Source: [Clostridium] ultunense DSM 10521
GTDB taxonomy: Bacteria; Bacillota; Clostridia; Tissierellales; Tepidimicrobiaceae
NCBI RefSeq assembly: GCF_000511955.1
Contig: NZ_AZSU01000002.1
Span: 616,157 to 680,156, forward strand
Length of the DNA stretch: 64,000 nucleotides
Direction: 5' to 3'
Shown: in pieces, positions 22,793 to 31,732 of the stretch
How positions within the stretch are numbered: position 1 is the stretch's first letter
How the letters are laid out: each line of letters opens with the position of its first letter
Notes under the pieces: model-generated
The model's database searches: none
What the model was told of the DNA's origin: nothing
The model's input: the letters and a program-made list of their open reading frames with translations, nothing else
Translations under genes and position numbers: made by a program

Positions 22793-23578
22793 ATGAAAAA
22801 TAGATTGGCTAAATTAATTGAAAAAGATGGATTTTATATTATTCTATTTATCTGTGTATGTGTAGTAGCTATTTCAGCAGTATTTGCTTCTAGGAGAAAT
22901 TTAACTGAAAGCAATAAAGACAATCTATCCCAGGTTGAGGATTTTATCATCATAGATGAAGAATTAGGATTAGAATCTTCTACAATATCTGAGGATAAAG
23001 AAGATGAAAAAGTAATGGAACCAATGGAAGAAATAAGAGAATTTGTGGATGAAGAATTAGTTGAAGAGGAAGAAGCTAAGGAAACAATGTCAGAGGGAGA
23101 AATAGAAGAAATGGATGAAGATTTAGAATTTATTGAGGAAGAGAATATTGAAGAATTGGCTGAAAGTATGATAAAACCGGTAGAAGGAATATTAGGAGCT
23201 GATTTTACAAAGGATAATCTAATCTATTCGGAAACTTTAGACGAATGGACAGGACATAAAGGGATAGATATATTGGCAGAGGAAGGGAGCCAAGTAGTAG
23301 CTGCTCTATCAGGAAAAGTACAAGAAGTATATAATGATCAATTATGGGGAACAGTAATTATACTAGACCATGGAAATGGGATTATGACTAAGTATGCTAA
23401 TCTATCTACGGAAAATATGGTACAAGAAGGTGTACAGGTGAACAAGGGGGAAGTAATAGGCAAGGTCGGTAGAACAGCTTCAATAGAAATGATGATGGAG
23501 CCTCATATCCATTTTGAAGTCATAAAAGATGGGATGAGCGTTGATCCTAAACAACATATACCAGCCTTTATCTATTGA
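22793..23578 (+). CDS. spoIIQ: SpoIIQ-like M23 (LytM-domain) membrane protein
   Basis: A 261-aa protein: short cytoplasmic tail, one membrane helix (about 17-37), a very acidic linker (about 45-130) and a C-terminal M23 domain. Start ATG at 22793 after GGAGGTGGGG. The zinc ligands look intact (GHKGIDI and the HIHFE motif), unlike Bacillus SpoIIQ where one is lost. The histidine expected in the YAHL motif is Asn here (KYANLS), so full endopeptidase activity is uncertain. In the forespore membrane SpoIIQ pairs with SpoIIIAH across the septum. The position between spoIID and spoIIID supports the call. Confidence 0.85.
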   Translation: MKNRLAKLIEKDGFYIILFICVCVVAISAVFASRRNLTESNKDNLSQVEDFIIIDEELGLESSTISEDKEDEKVMEPMEEIREFVDEELVEEEEAKETMSEGEIEEMDEDLEFIEEENIEELAESMIKPVEGILGADFTKDNLIYSETLDEWTGHKGIDILAEEGSQVVAALSGKVQEVYNDQLWGTVIILDHGNGIMTKYANLSTENMVQEGVQVNKGEVIGKVGRTASIEMMMEPHIHFEVIKDGMSVDPKQHIPAFIY

Positions 23579-23672
23579 AACTAGTATATATTTGTTCTAT
23601 TAGGAATTTAAAATGCATATGTATTTACAAAGATTAAAAACCCAAAACAAAGTTCAAAGGGGGTAGACCTAT

Positions 23673-23927
23673 TTGAAAGATTATATAGAAGAAAGGGCAT
23701 TGGAAATTGCAAAGTACATAATAAGTGAAAAAGCTACTGTGAGGCAAGCAGCAGGTGTTTTTGGAGTGAGTAAGAGTACAGTTCATAAGGATGTGACAGA
23801 ACGTCTTCCCAAGATAAACCCTCTTATAGCAACTATGGTAAAACAGGTTCTGGAGCAAAACAAAGCCGAAAGGCATATTAGAGGGGGGAAAGCAACTAAA
23901 TTAAAATACAAAGCCATCAACGATTAA
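23673..23927 (+). CDS. spoIIID: Sporulation transcription factor SpoIIID
   Basis: An 84-aa DNA-binding regulator of the mother-cell programme. The TTG start follows AAAGGGGGTAG. ERALEIAKYIISEKATVRQA and FGVSKSTVHKDV carry the helix-turn-helix, and the basic C-terminal tail (NKAERHIRGGKATKLKYK) is typical. The order spoIIID-mbl-flhO-flhP is the same as in Bacillus. Confidence 0.95.
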   Translation: MKDYIEERALEIAKYIISEKATVRQAAGVFGVSKSTVHKDVTERLPKINPLIATMVKQVLEQNKAERHIRGGKATKLKYKAIND

Positions 23928-23930
23928 ATA

Positions 23931-23980
23931 GGCCCATAAGGAAAGACAAAAGTCTATCCTTATGGCCTTTTGGGTTTTTT
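23931..23980 (+). terminator. Terminator after spoIIID
   Basis: GGCCCATAAGGAAAGAC (23931-23947) pairs with GTCTATCCTTATGGCC (23952-23967) with an AAAA loop, followed by TTTTGGGTTTTTT. Confidence 0.85.
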
Positions 23981-24080
23981 GGATAATATTGCATATTTAA
24001 AAGGAATTTTTGGAATTATGGAGAATATATATGATATAATGTATAAGTGTATAGATATGATTAAAAGGGGGCAAATATAT

Positions 24081-25109
24081 ATGGCTGCTTTTAGGACGGA
24101 TTTAGGCATCGACTTGGGAACGGCGAGTATTTTAGTATATGCAAAAGGTAAAGGAATAGTATTAAATGAACCTTCAGTTGTGGCGATCGATCAGAATACC
24201 AATAAATTTTTAGCTGTAGGTGAGGAAGCTAAAAAGATGTTAGGAAGAACCCCGGGAAATATAATTGCTTTACGCCCTATGAAAGATGGAGTAATTTCCA
24301 ATTATCAGGTTACCGAAAAGATGTTGAAATATTTTTTTACCAAGGCTATGGGAAAAACCATCTTCAAACCAAGAGTTATAATATGTGTACCCAGTGGGAT
24401 TACGGAAGTGGAAAAGAGGGCAGTATTAGAGGCTAGTAACCATGCTGGTGCTAGAAGGACTTTCCTTATTGAAGAACCTATAGCTGCCGCAATAGGAGCA
24501 GGAATAGATATAACGGAACCCAATGGAAATATGATTGTAGACATAGGTGGTGGGACTACAGATGTGGCAGTTATTTCCTTAGGAGGTATAGTTATAAGTA
24601 GGTCTATGAAGATTGCAGGAGACGAATGTAATGAATCCATCGTTAGATATATAAGGAAGAAACACAATATGATGATAGGGGAAAGGAGTGCAGAGGATTT
24701 AAAAATCCAAATAGGAACGGCATACCCTAGAGAAAAAGAGGTATTCATGGAAGTGAGGGGTAGAAATCTATTAACTGGATTGCCAAGGACTGTTAAGATA
24801 TCCTCTAGTGAAATGTTAGAGGCTTTAGAAGAGCCTATTTCCCAAATAATGGAGACCGTCCATTCCGTTTTGGAAAAAACCCCTCCAGAATTAGCAGCTG
24901 ATATAGGAGATAAGGGAATAGTTATGACTGGCGGTGGAGCTTTATTATATGGATTGGATAGACTTATTACGGAAAAAACCGGTATAAAGACAAATATTGT
25001 GGAGGACCCCATCGGTTCAGTAGCCATAGGGACAGGAAGAGCCTTAGAATGGGTAAACTTATTGGAGTCGGATTTAATAGATTCGGATTCTATTAGGATA
25101 AATAATTAA
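24081..25109 (+). CDS. mbl: MreB-family rod-shape actin (Mbl)
   Basis: A 342-aa actin-like protein organising cell-wall synthesis under the membrane. The ATG at 24081 follows AAAAGGGGGC; the longer frame from 23970 starts inside the terminator. Nucleotide-binding blocks: DLGIDLGTASILVYAKG (phosphate 1), IVDIGGGTTDVAVISLG (phosphate 2) and MTGGGALLYGLD (adenosine). It is named mbl rather than mreB because of its place between spoIIID and flhO. Its stop codon overlaps the -35 of a sigma-D promoter. Confidence 0.9.
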   Translation: MAAFRTDLGIDLGTASILVYAKGKGIVLNEPSVVAIDQNTNKFLAVGEEAKKMLGRTPGNIIALRPMKDGVISNYQVTEKMLKYFFTKAMGKTIFKPRVIICVPSGITEVEKRAVLEASNHAGARRTFLIEEPIAAAIGAGIDITEPNGNMIVDIGGGTTDVAVISLGGIVISRSMKIAGDECNESIVRYIRKKHNMMIGERSAEDLKIQIGTAYPREKEVFMEVRGRNLLTGLPRTVKISSSEMLEALEEPISQIMETVHSVLEKTPPELAADIGDKGIVMTGGGALLYGLDRLITEKTGIKTNIVEDPIGSVAIGTGRALEWVNLLESDLIDSDSIRINN

Positions 25110-25133
25110 AGTCCTATAAAAAGATGCCGATAA
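25107..25133 (+). promoter_or_regulatory. Sigma-D (sigma-28) promoter of flhO
   Basis: TAAA (25107-25110), a 15-base spacer and GCCGATAA (25126-25133) match the flagellar sigma consensus exactly. It begins at the stop codon of mbl and lies 43 bases before flhO. Confidence 0.88.
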
Positions 25134-25176
25134 TAACTATTGAGATTTATATTTGGATTATAGGAAGGGGATTCAA

Positions 25177-26226
25177 ATGAACCGAGGATTATATATCAAT
25201 GCTACTTCATTAGCCACTAATCAAAAAAAGCTAGAGGTATTAACTAATAATTTAGCCAATGTAAATACAACGGGTTTTAAGAAGGATATGTCTTTAACGG
25301 AGACCTTTCCTGAAAAGCTATTGTCAAAAATAAATGGTCAAAAACCTAGAACTAGGTTAAGAGGGGAAAACCAAATAGACTATGAAACCGATGGACAGGT
25401 TCATAGGGCTAGTACTAATAATGGATTTTTTGTCATAGAAACCCCAATGGGCAATAGCTATGTGAAGGATATCCGTTTTATTGTAGATGATGAAGGATAT
25501 TTTAGAACTTTTTATCAAGATGGTAGAGAAGATTATAAGACAGACTATGAAAATTTTATAACCGATGGACAGGGCAATAGATTGCAAGGAGAAGCAGGGG
25601 ATATAGAAGGACTTTTACAAGGGATTATATACCATCCTCCTTCTTCTCGGATAATAGGTACTATGAACGCAGGATTAAAATTCCAAAAGATTGTCACAGA
25701 TTTTACCCAGGGGAATATAAGTGAAACAGGTGGAACCTATGATTTAGCTTTAAATGGTCCTGGATTCTTTAAGATAGCTGATCAAGAGGGGAATATTTAT
25801 TATACTAGGGATGGTTCTTTTGTTGTAAATGAAGAGGGGGCCCTTTCCACGCTAAGGGGAGAAACAGTACAGGGAGTAGGCGGAGCTATATATATAGAAG
25901 GGAATGAAGTGACAATAGGCACTAATGGAGCAGTAATAGTAGATGGCAATACAGTAGGTACTTTAGATGTAGTAGACTTAGAAAATAGGGAATTTTTAAG
26001 GAAAATTGGGGACAATCTGTACCAAATGGCAGAAGGAGTGGAGGCAGGAGAAATTTCCTTTGAAGGAGAGGTACTACAGGGGTATCTGGAAAACTCTAAC
26101 GTAAATGCTATTGAGGAAATGGTTGAGATGATAACATTGCTTAGGGAATATGAAGCAGGACAAAAGGCAATTAGGGTACAGGATGAGATGCTTGAGAAGG
26201 CTTCAAATGAAATAGGAAGAGTGTAG
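25177..26226 (+). CDS. flhO: Flagellar rod/hook-basal-body protein FlhO (FlgF/G family)
   Basis: A 349-aa FlgF/FlgG-type axial protein. ATG at 25177 after GGAAGGGG. The N-terminal signature LEVLTNNLANVNTTGFKKD and the C-terminal coiled segment (ENSNVNAIEEMVEMITLLREYEAGQKAI) are typical of rod and hook proteins exported by the flagellar type III system. The tandem of two such genes after mbl corresponds to Bacillus flhO-flhP, which build the distal rod. Confidence 0.9.
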   Translation: MNRGLYINATSLATNQKKLEVLTNNLANVNTTGFKKDMSLTETFPEKLLSKINGQKPRTRLRGENQIDYETDGQVHRASTNNGFFVIETPMGNSYVKDIRFIVDDEGYFRTFYQDGREDYKTDYENFITDGQGNRLQGEAGDIEGLLQGIIYHPPSSRIIGTMNAGLKFQKIVTDFTQGNISETGGTYDLALNGPGFFKIADQEGNIYYTRDGSFVVNEEGALSTLRGETVQGVGGAIYIEGNEVTIGTNGAVIVDGNTVGTLDVVDLENREFLRKIGDNLYQMAEGVEAGEISFEGEVLQGYLENSNVNAIEEMVEMITLLREYEAGQKAIRVQDEMLEKASNEIGRV

Positions 26227-26237
26227 GAGGTTAAAAA

Positions 26238-27032
26238 ATGAGAGCATTATGGACTGCCGCAACAGGCATGAAATCACAACAGTTTAATATAGACACTATA
26301 GCAAATAACTTATCCAATGTAAATACAACATCCTATAAGACACAGAGGGCTGAATTTAAAGATTTGTTCTATACTACCTTAAAAAGAACCAATATGGTAG
26401 ATGAAGAGGGAAGACCTGTAAATCTTGAAGTAGGCCATGGGGTCATGCCTACGGCTACTAAAAAGGATTTTAGGAATGGTAGTTTTATGGAAACCAATGG
26501 TACTTTTGATTTGGCCATTGATGGAGATGGTTTTTTTGCAGTATTATTACCCAATGATGAAATCAGATATACCAGGGATGGTAGTTTTAAACTGAGTGTA
26601 GATTTTGACGAAGGGATGCTAGTAACTTCAGAAGGTTATATTGTGATGAGTGAAGATGAGGATGAAATACTAATAGAGTCTGGCCTAAGAGATATTACCA
26701 TCGATGATTTAGGATATATTACAGGGGTAGATGAAGAAGGAGAAATAGTAGAGTTAGGAAGGATTGGATTATTTAGGTTTACCAACCCAGAGGGTTTATT
26801 ATCGGAAGGCCAAAACTTATATAGCGAGACGGTAGCCTCAGGGGAAGGGATACTTGTTGAAACTGATGAGATGAAGGGTAGAGTGATACAAGGCTATCTA
26901 GAAGCTTCTAATGTACAGGTAGTAGACGAAATGGTTAAGATGATCACAGCCCAGAGGGCCTATGAGATCAATTCAAAGACTATACAAACTGCCGATGAAA
27001 TGCTTCAATTGACCAACAATTTAAAAAGATAA
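26238..27032 (+). CDS. flhP: Flagellar rod protein FlhP/FlgG
   Basis: A 264-aa FlgG-type protein. IDTIANNLSNVNTTSYKTQR at the N terminus and YLEASNVQVVDEMVKMITAQRAYEINSKTIQ at the C terminus are the standard rod-protein ends. It follows flhO by 11 bases with an AGGAGG site. Forms the distal rod just below the hook. Confidence 0.92.
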   Translation: MRALWTAATGMKSQQFNIDTIANNLSNVNTTSYKTQRAEFKDLFYTTLKRTNMVDEEGRPVNLEVGHGVMPTATKKDFRNGSFMETNGTFDLAIDGDGFFAVLLPNDEIRYTRDGSFKLSVDFDEGMLVTSEGYIVMSEDEDEILIESGLRDITIDDLGYITGVDEEGEIVELGRIGLFRFTNPEGLLSEGQNLYSETVASGEGILVETDEMKGRVIQGYLEASNVQVVDEMVKMITAQRAYEINSKTIQTADEMLQLTNNLKR

Positions 27033-27045
27033 TGGGGTGAATTAA

Positions 27046-27360
27046 GTGGAGATGAATGTGGATCTAAATATTGACCCAACAATATTACATAAGCAAATGG
27101 AATCAATAGATGCTGATAAGGACGATGAAGCCCTAAGGCAGGTCTGTAAAGAATTTGAGTCCATATTTTTATCCATGATGTTCAAAGAGATGAAAAAGAC
27201 CATACCAGAAGATGGACTAATAGAGAAGAGTACAGGTAGGGAGATATTTGAAGATATGCATATTGACGAACTATCCAAAGAGATAGCTAATGGGGATGAT
27301 GGATTAGGTATAGCTGAGATGTTATATCAACAATTTAAAAATGGTTATATTAGCTGGTAG
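27046..27360 (+). CDS. flgJ: Rod-binding (FlgJ N-terminal domain) protein
   Basis: A 104-aa protein corresponding to the rod-binding domain of FlgJ only (LRQVCKEFESIFLSMMFKEMKKTIPEDGLI, DMHIDELSKEIANGDDGLGIAEMLYQQF). The GTG at 27046 is well spaced from GGGGTG; an ATG at 27052 is the alternative. The muramidase part of proteobacterial FlgJ is absent, but a separate lytic transglycosylase gene follows 12 bases later, so the two functions appear split between adjacent genes. Confidence 0.88.
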   Translation: MEMNVDLNIDPTILHKQMESIDADKDDEALRQVCKEFESIFLSMMFKEMKKTIPEDGLIEKSTGREIFEDMHIDELSKEIANGDDGLGIAEMLYQQFKNGYISW

Positions 27361-27372
27361 GAGGTAAGTATA

Positions 27373-28242
27373 ATGGGGAAGAAAGCATTAGCTATGCTAA
27401 TGATTTTGACCATATTGTTTGTAGTAGCCAATACTGGATTTTCTCAGAATAAAAATCCTTCTAAGGAAGAGGTAGAAAAGATTATTGAGGAAGTTGCTAC
27501 TAAAAGGGGTATTCCCAGTATCATATTAAAATGTATTGCTAAAATAGAGAGCACTTTCAGACAGTTTGATAAAAACGGTAAGCCTTTAATAGGGGCGGGC
27601 AGATATATTGGCATAATGCAGATAGATGGAAAGGGAAATATTTATAATTTAGAAAAGCTCAAAAACGACCCTGTATATAATATAGAAGCTGGGGCAGACC
27701 ATCTATTGGGGAAATGGAAGACTGCTAATGATAAAATGGCTCAAATAGGGAATATGGATCCAAATATATTGGAACATTGGTATTTTGCCCTATGGGGTTA
27801 TAATGGATTATCGGATAAAAATGATCCAAATAAAAGTGTCAAAACATATCAAGATAGGATATATGAAATAGCCCTAAAGGATTATAAACAAAAGATAACC
27901 CCTATTAGCAGAAGGTCTGTACCTAGTAGGGGTGGATACCCTAGAAACGATAAAAGGATTTCAACACCTGAAGAATACCATGAAGGTGATATAGTAAAAT
28001 ACAAACCTGGAGATATTGTAAATCCGAATACCATGGAAAAGGCAAAGGGAAAAGACTTTTTAGTACTCCATGAGGGGCCAAGAGGCAAAGCAATAGGCAC
28101 TGTAAAGGAAGACCAAACTATGACCATATTAGAGGGGCCAGTTTTAAGACGAGGTTTTTATTTCTACAAAGTTAAAATAAATGAAGATTCAAGGGAAGGC
28201 TGGGTTTATGGGAATTGGATAGTTTTATCAATGGACAATTGA
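27373..28242 (+). CDS. Secreted lytic transglycosylase with C-terminal SH3b domain
   Basis: A 289-aa exported protein: signal peptide (about 1-24), SLT-type transglycosylase domain (about 32-175) with the probable catalytic Glu59 in AKIEST and the GIMQIDGKGN and FALWGYNGL blocks, then an SH3b-like domain (about 205-289) likely to bind cell wall. Directly downstream of the rod-binding protein, it probably opens the peptidoglycan for rod passage. Its last residues (SMDN) and stop codon come from a dispersed repeat, so the C terminus was rewritten by insertion. Confidence 0.82.
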   Translation: MGKKALAMLMILTILFVVANTGFSQNKNPSKEEVEKIIEEVATKRGIPSIILKCIAKIESTFRQFDKNGKPLIGAGRYIGIMQIDGKGNIYNLEKLKNDPVYNIEAGADHLLGKWKTANDKMAQIGNMDPNILEHWYFALWGYNGLSDKNDPNKSVKTYQDRIYEIALKDYKQKITPISRRSVPSRGGYPRNDKRISTPEEYHEGDIVKYKPGDIVNPNTMEKAKGKDFLVLHEGPRGKAIGTVKEDQTMTILEGPVLRRGFYFYKVKINEDSREGWVYGNWIVLSMDN

Positions 28243-28253
28243 CAATTAATTAA
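28231..28253. repeat. Dispersed ACAATTG repeat (copy at end of the transglycosylase gene)
   Basis: ATGGACAATTGACAATTAAT is a minimal copy without the GC-rich hairpin and overlaps the last codons of the gene. Confidence 0.65.
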
Positions 28254-28264
28254 AAATGGGGATT

Positions 28265-28308
28265 AATCCCTCCTTTAGCTGGTAATAATATTAGCTAAAG
28301 GAGGGATT
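28265..28308 (+). promoter_or_regulatory. Perfect 16-bp hairpin overlapping a ribosome-binding site
   Basis: The arms 28265-28280 and 28293-28308 are perfectly complementary around a 12-base loop. The 3' arm contains AAAGGAGGG, the ribosome-binding site of the small frame at 28311, and ends in TTTT. It can serve as the terminator of the flhO operon and would also hide the site in any read-through transcript. Confidence 0.7.
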
Positions 28309-28310
28309 TT

Positions 28311-28388
28311 ATGAGGAAAAGGATAATTTATACCTTTTTTGCTATTATGCTTACAATATTTACAGTAGGAATCATTTTGTATAATTGA
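28311..28388 (+). CDS. Possible 25-aa single-pass membrane peptide
   Basis: A short frame with a strong AAAGGAGGG site encodes two N-terminal basic residues runs and one hydrophobic stretch (about residues 5-23). Its site is buried in a perfect hairpin, and it ends just before a bidirectional terminator. Not recognised; it may be a chance frame downstream of the terminator. Confidence 0.35.
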   Translation: MRKRIIYTFFAIMLTIFTVGIILYN

Positions 28389-28401
28389 CGTTTTAAAGAT
28401 G

Positions 28402-28437
28402 AAAAACTGGACAGATTTTCTGTCCAGTTTTTCCTTT
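28402..28437. terminator. Bidirectional terminator between converging genes
   Basis: AAAAACTGGACAGA (28402-28415) and TCTGTCCAGTTTTT (28419-28432) form a 14-bp stem with a TTT loop. A-run and T-run on either side let it work on both strands, ending the flagellar region and the minus-strand gene at 28451. Confidence 0.85.
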
Positions 28438-28450
28438 TAGAGGTCTATTG

Positions 28451-31291
28451 TCAGTTGGTGATTTGATAAGTTATATCTTTACCATTTACGATAAATTCAA
28501 TTGAATATATATTTTTTGCATCTTCTGGTTTTTCTATTTTACTACTATTTAATTCTATATACCGGATACCATCTTTTAACTCAGATTTATTAGTATTTCC
28601 ATTATAGACTACCCAAATGCTTTTACCTTTTTCAAAGGTTTCAACTAATGTATTATGAAGTAGTTCGGCTTCCAGCTTATCCGTAAAACCTCCAGTTCCA
28701 AATATTGGAGTGTTTAAAAATAGAAGGATATGGTCTTCTTCAGCATTGGCTAAGCTATTTTTCAACCATAGCCATTGTTGTGAGTTTGTCGATCTAATTC
28801 CACCTTTAGCACTACTTGCATCTACCATCATTAGGTTTTTATATCTATGGGTTTTGTAAGGATTGCCTACATTTATAATTTTATTGGATTTAATAGTTTT
28901 ATTAAATTCAGCACTGGTTTTTCCTATAAATAAGCTTAAGTTATGGGAATTAGCTTTATTCCTTATTTTGTCTATTGCAGCTTGTTGATTAACTTCTTGA
29001 AAATCCTTTGGCAATCTAGTCACTATAAAGGAAAATCCATTTTCAGTTTTTTCCGATTTAATATTTTTTCCATCCTTAAAGCTACTTGGCGTTGGAACTT
29101 CTATCTTATCATAGGATGGTGGGTAGGCTGCCATTAAACTATCCAGCAAAATTTCCCCAGAATATTTTTTAGCTCCATCAGTTTCTACTATATAGATCCT
29201 ATCTAAAGTAATAGGATAGACCACATTAGAAGGAATATTTGCTTCAACATATTGCCAATCAGTAGAGTTTAAGGATTTTGTGAAATCTAAAGTATGGCTA
29301 TCGCCATTTTTATCCTTAATAGTGCCCCTTAGCCAAGCTCCATTATTATCCCCTTTTATCCAAAGGGATAGTTTATTAGGTGTTCCATTTAAGGCTAGTC
29401 CACTTTTTCCATCTGGTGTAAACATTAAATAAGAAGCCCTAGTTTCTTCACCTTGGGTGAAATCATATTTAAGGGACAAACTATTTTTACCTTCTTTGGC
29501 AGTTGAACTTAGATTAATTTCACCTTTTACGTAATTAGGATAAGTAGTTATATTAAAGTTATTAATATCTTCAAATCCTTCTATCTGTATTGCTTTTCCA
29601 CTTCCTACAGATACTAGAATGTTATTTATACTATCACCTATACGCCCAGTTATGGCGCCAGCGCCAATCTTTTCTTTACTATAGAATATTCCATTCTCCA
29701 CATAACCTATATCGCCGGAAACTGTCCAATCTAGATCTTCTGCATATATTTTAGCTTTAAATCCATTTTTATCTATCCCATATAAGGTACCAATATTTTT
29801 CTGCTCATTAGGCTGTAAAGTGAACCTATCTACTGGGAAAATAAGACTTTTAATTTCATCTAATATTCTAAGATCTATAGTAGAGGATATACCTAGGTAA
29901 TCGGCCTTTACAGTAACATTACCAGAAGATTTAGCTTTGAATCTATTTCCTTCTATTTCCCCTCCAACACCTTCAAAAGTATATTTTACTTGGTTTTGAT
30001 CTATTTCTACAGGATTATGATATTGGTCGTACCCTTTAACGATAAACCTTCTAGAGGTATTGGGAAACATATTTGTTTCATCTGTGTCTATCTTTATATA
30101 GGAAAGCTCACCCTTAGGAGCATTGGAAAAGATCCCTACACCATTAACAACCTTTCGCTGTCCTCCATCAGAAGGCTTGTTAACAACCTTTACAACCTGT
30201 TCATCTACAGGCTTTACTGCCATGGTAGTAGAACCGCCCCCATCGAGATTTATTGCATTATAGGCACCTAAATCTTTAAGGATGGCCGCAAATACTTCCT
30301 GACTAACACCTTTATAGGAATTGTCTCTACCATCAATAGTTACTATTATTAATTCCTTCTTGTCCTGGGTAATGCCAATTCCTGTCCTTGGATGGTCACC
30401 TTTAATATTAATATTAGAATTAATTATTTTCCCATCTTTAAGAATTATACTACCACCGCCAATGGCAAACTTGATATTTTCCAAATTTGGGGTAGTGCCT
30501 ACAGATAGTTTTACCTCATCTCCTACATTAAAATTGGTTAATAAGGGTTCTTTTCTACTTCCTCTAACGGCTATTACATAGCCATTTTCCGGAATGGATA
30601 CTGCTTCTTTACCAATTCTAATATCTTGGACTACATTGTCAACTACTACCAATTCCACCATTTCACCATTAGCTTCATCATTAAATTTGTTACCGAAAGA
30701 TTTTGGTCCCCAGTGTTTATTTAGCAAGGTTACCATATTCATGTCGGCAGCTTTATTTATTAAACTAATACGTATAGATTGGCCTGAGTTTAATGAGGTG
30801 AGGGTCATACTTCTATCGAAAAAAGTAATATCCGGATTATTTTCCACATCTAGATAGAATGTAGGAAGGGCATAGGCTCTTTCTATAGGAGATGATAGTA
30901 CTTCACCTTTTTCAATAAAGGTTCCCATAGAATAAGAATAGGGATTGTATTCAAAAAAATCTCCGTTAATACCTGCAACGGCATTCTTCTCCTTTACCAA
31001 ATTACTTACACTATCCCTATGGGATAACCCTTTATTACTAAATAGCCCACCTATTTCAGCATACTCATCAGTTAAATCTACCCTTACCACATTGATATGC
31101 CACCAACCTTTAGAGGTAAACTTCTTTATATTTTCATATAGAATACCAGAACCAAGATAGTCTGAACTCTTGGTTTCATAGATTACATAGGGCATATTAA
31201 CTGCATTAGCAGTTAAGGATGGGGCTGTTGAAGTAATAATGGCAGTTGCAATAAGTAATAATATAAATATCTTTCTAATTGATTTCTTCAA
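28451..31291 (-). CDS. Secreted phosphodiester glycosidase (NAGPA)-domain multidomain protein
   Basis: A 946-aa exported protein. The TTG at 31291 follows GGAGAGGTG and begins a classical signal peptide (KKSIRKIFILLLIATAIITS); an ATG at 31330 is a weaker alternative. Approximate order: NAGPA-like domain (about 60-390, containing AGINGDFFEYNP and NLDGGGSTTMAVKP), a bacterial Ig-like segment (about 400-480), a carbohydrate-binding-like beta region (about 585-730) and a C-terminal calcineurin-fold-like segment (about 760-946) that lacks a full metal-ligand set. Relatives act on wall or exopolysaccharide phosphodiesters. The substrate here is unknown. Confidence 0.75.
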   Translation of the reverse strand: MKKSIRKIFILLLIATAIITSTAPSLTANAVNMPYVIYETKSSDYLGSGILYENIKKFTSKGWWHINVVRVDLTDEYAEIGGLFSNKGLSHRDSVSNLVKEKNAVAGINGDFFEYNPYSYSMGTFIEKGEVLSSPIERAYALPTFYLDVENNPDITFFDRSMTLTSLNSGQSIRISLINKAADMNMVTLLNKHWGPKSFGNKFNDEANGEMVELVVVDNVVQDIRIGKEAVSIPENGYVIAVRGSRKEPLLTNFNVGDEVKLSVGTTPNLENIKFAIGGGSIILKDGKIINSNINIKGDHPRTGIGITQDKKELIIVTIDGRDNSYKGVSQEVFAAILKDLGAYNAINLDGGGSTTMAVKPVDEQVVKVVNKPSDGGQRKVVNGVGIFSNAPKGELSYIKIDTDETNMFPNTSRRFIVKGYDQYHNPVEIDQNQVKYTFEGVGGEIEGNRFKAKSSGNVTVKADYLGISSTIDLRILDEIKSLIFPVDRFTLQPNEQKNIGTLYGIDKNGFKAKIYAEDLDWTVSGDIGYVENGIFYSKEKIGAGAITGRIGDSINNILVSVGSGKAIQIEGFEDINNFNITTYPNYVKGEINLSSTAKEGKNSLSLKYDFTQGEETRASYLMFTPDGKSGLALNGTPNKLSLWIKGDNNGAWLRGTIKDKNGDSHTLDFTKSLNSTDWQYVEANIPSNVVYPITLDRIYIVETDGAKKYSGEILLDSLMAAYPPSYDKIEVPTPSSFKDGKNIKSEKTENGFSFIVTRLPKDFQEVNQQAAIDKIRNKANSHNLSLFIGKTSAEFNKTIKSNKIINVGNPYKTHRYKNLMMVDASSAKGGIRSTNSQQWLWLKNSLANAEEDHILLFLNTPIFGTGGFTDKLEAELLHNTLVETFEKGKSIWVVYNGNTNKSELKDGIRYIELNSSKIEKPEDAKNIYSIEFIVNGKDITYQITN

Positions 31292-31490
31292 AAATATCAC
31301 CTCTCCTTGGTTAAACAAATAAGTAAACATATTTCCCTTCTGATTAATTTAAGAACTTACCTCCTGCCCCAAAAGACCTCCTTTCCACATCATAGTAGCT
31401 TATCCTTAGGACTCATAAGACTATTATATAATGGAAATATATCAATATGGTTACAATAGTATTACAAAGATCTAACAAGTGGTTTTATAT

Positions 31491-31525
31491 AAAAAAAGAA
31501 GGATTGGAATTCCAATCCTTCTTTT
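31491..31525 (-). terminator. Terminator of tRNA-Pro
   Basis: A perfect 32-bp palindrome (31494-31525, arms meeting at GGAATTCC) lies just downstream of the tRNA on the minus strand and is followed there by more T's. Confidence 0.8.
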
Positions 31526-31531
31526 GAATAA

Positions 31532-31608
31532 TGGTCGGGGTGAGAGGATTCGAACCCCCGGCCCCATGGTCCCAAACCACGTGCGCTACCAAACTGCGCC
31601 ACACCCCG
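31532..31608 (-). tRNA. tRNA-Pro(TGG)
   Basis: A full cloverleaf can be drawn on the minus strand: acceptor stem CGGGGTG/CACCCCG, D arm with AGTTTGGTAG, anticodon loop TTTGGGA (anticodon TGG), T arm with GGTTCGAAT, and an encoded CCA end. A single tRNA gene, not part of a cluster. Confidence 0.95.
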
Positions 31609-31732
31609 CTGACCACTATTATAGTATAAGGGATAAGCGTCTTAAATGCAAGATATAGAAACCGACCAAAAACAACCCTTATTCACTATTAAGATTAAAT
31701 AGATAAGAATATCTTTATTATTCTCATGAAAT

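Noticed and set aside
24305..25027. 240-aa open frame on the minus strand
   Set aside because: It is the antisense shadow of mbl, has no ribosome-binding site, and its sequence is low-complexity in the manner of reversed codons.
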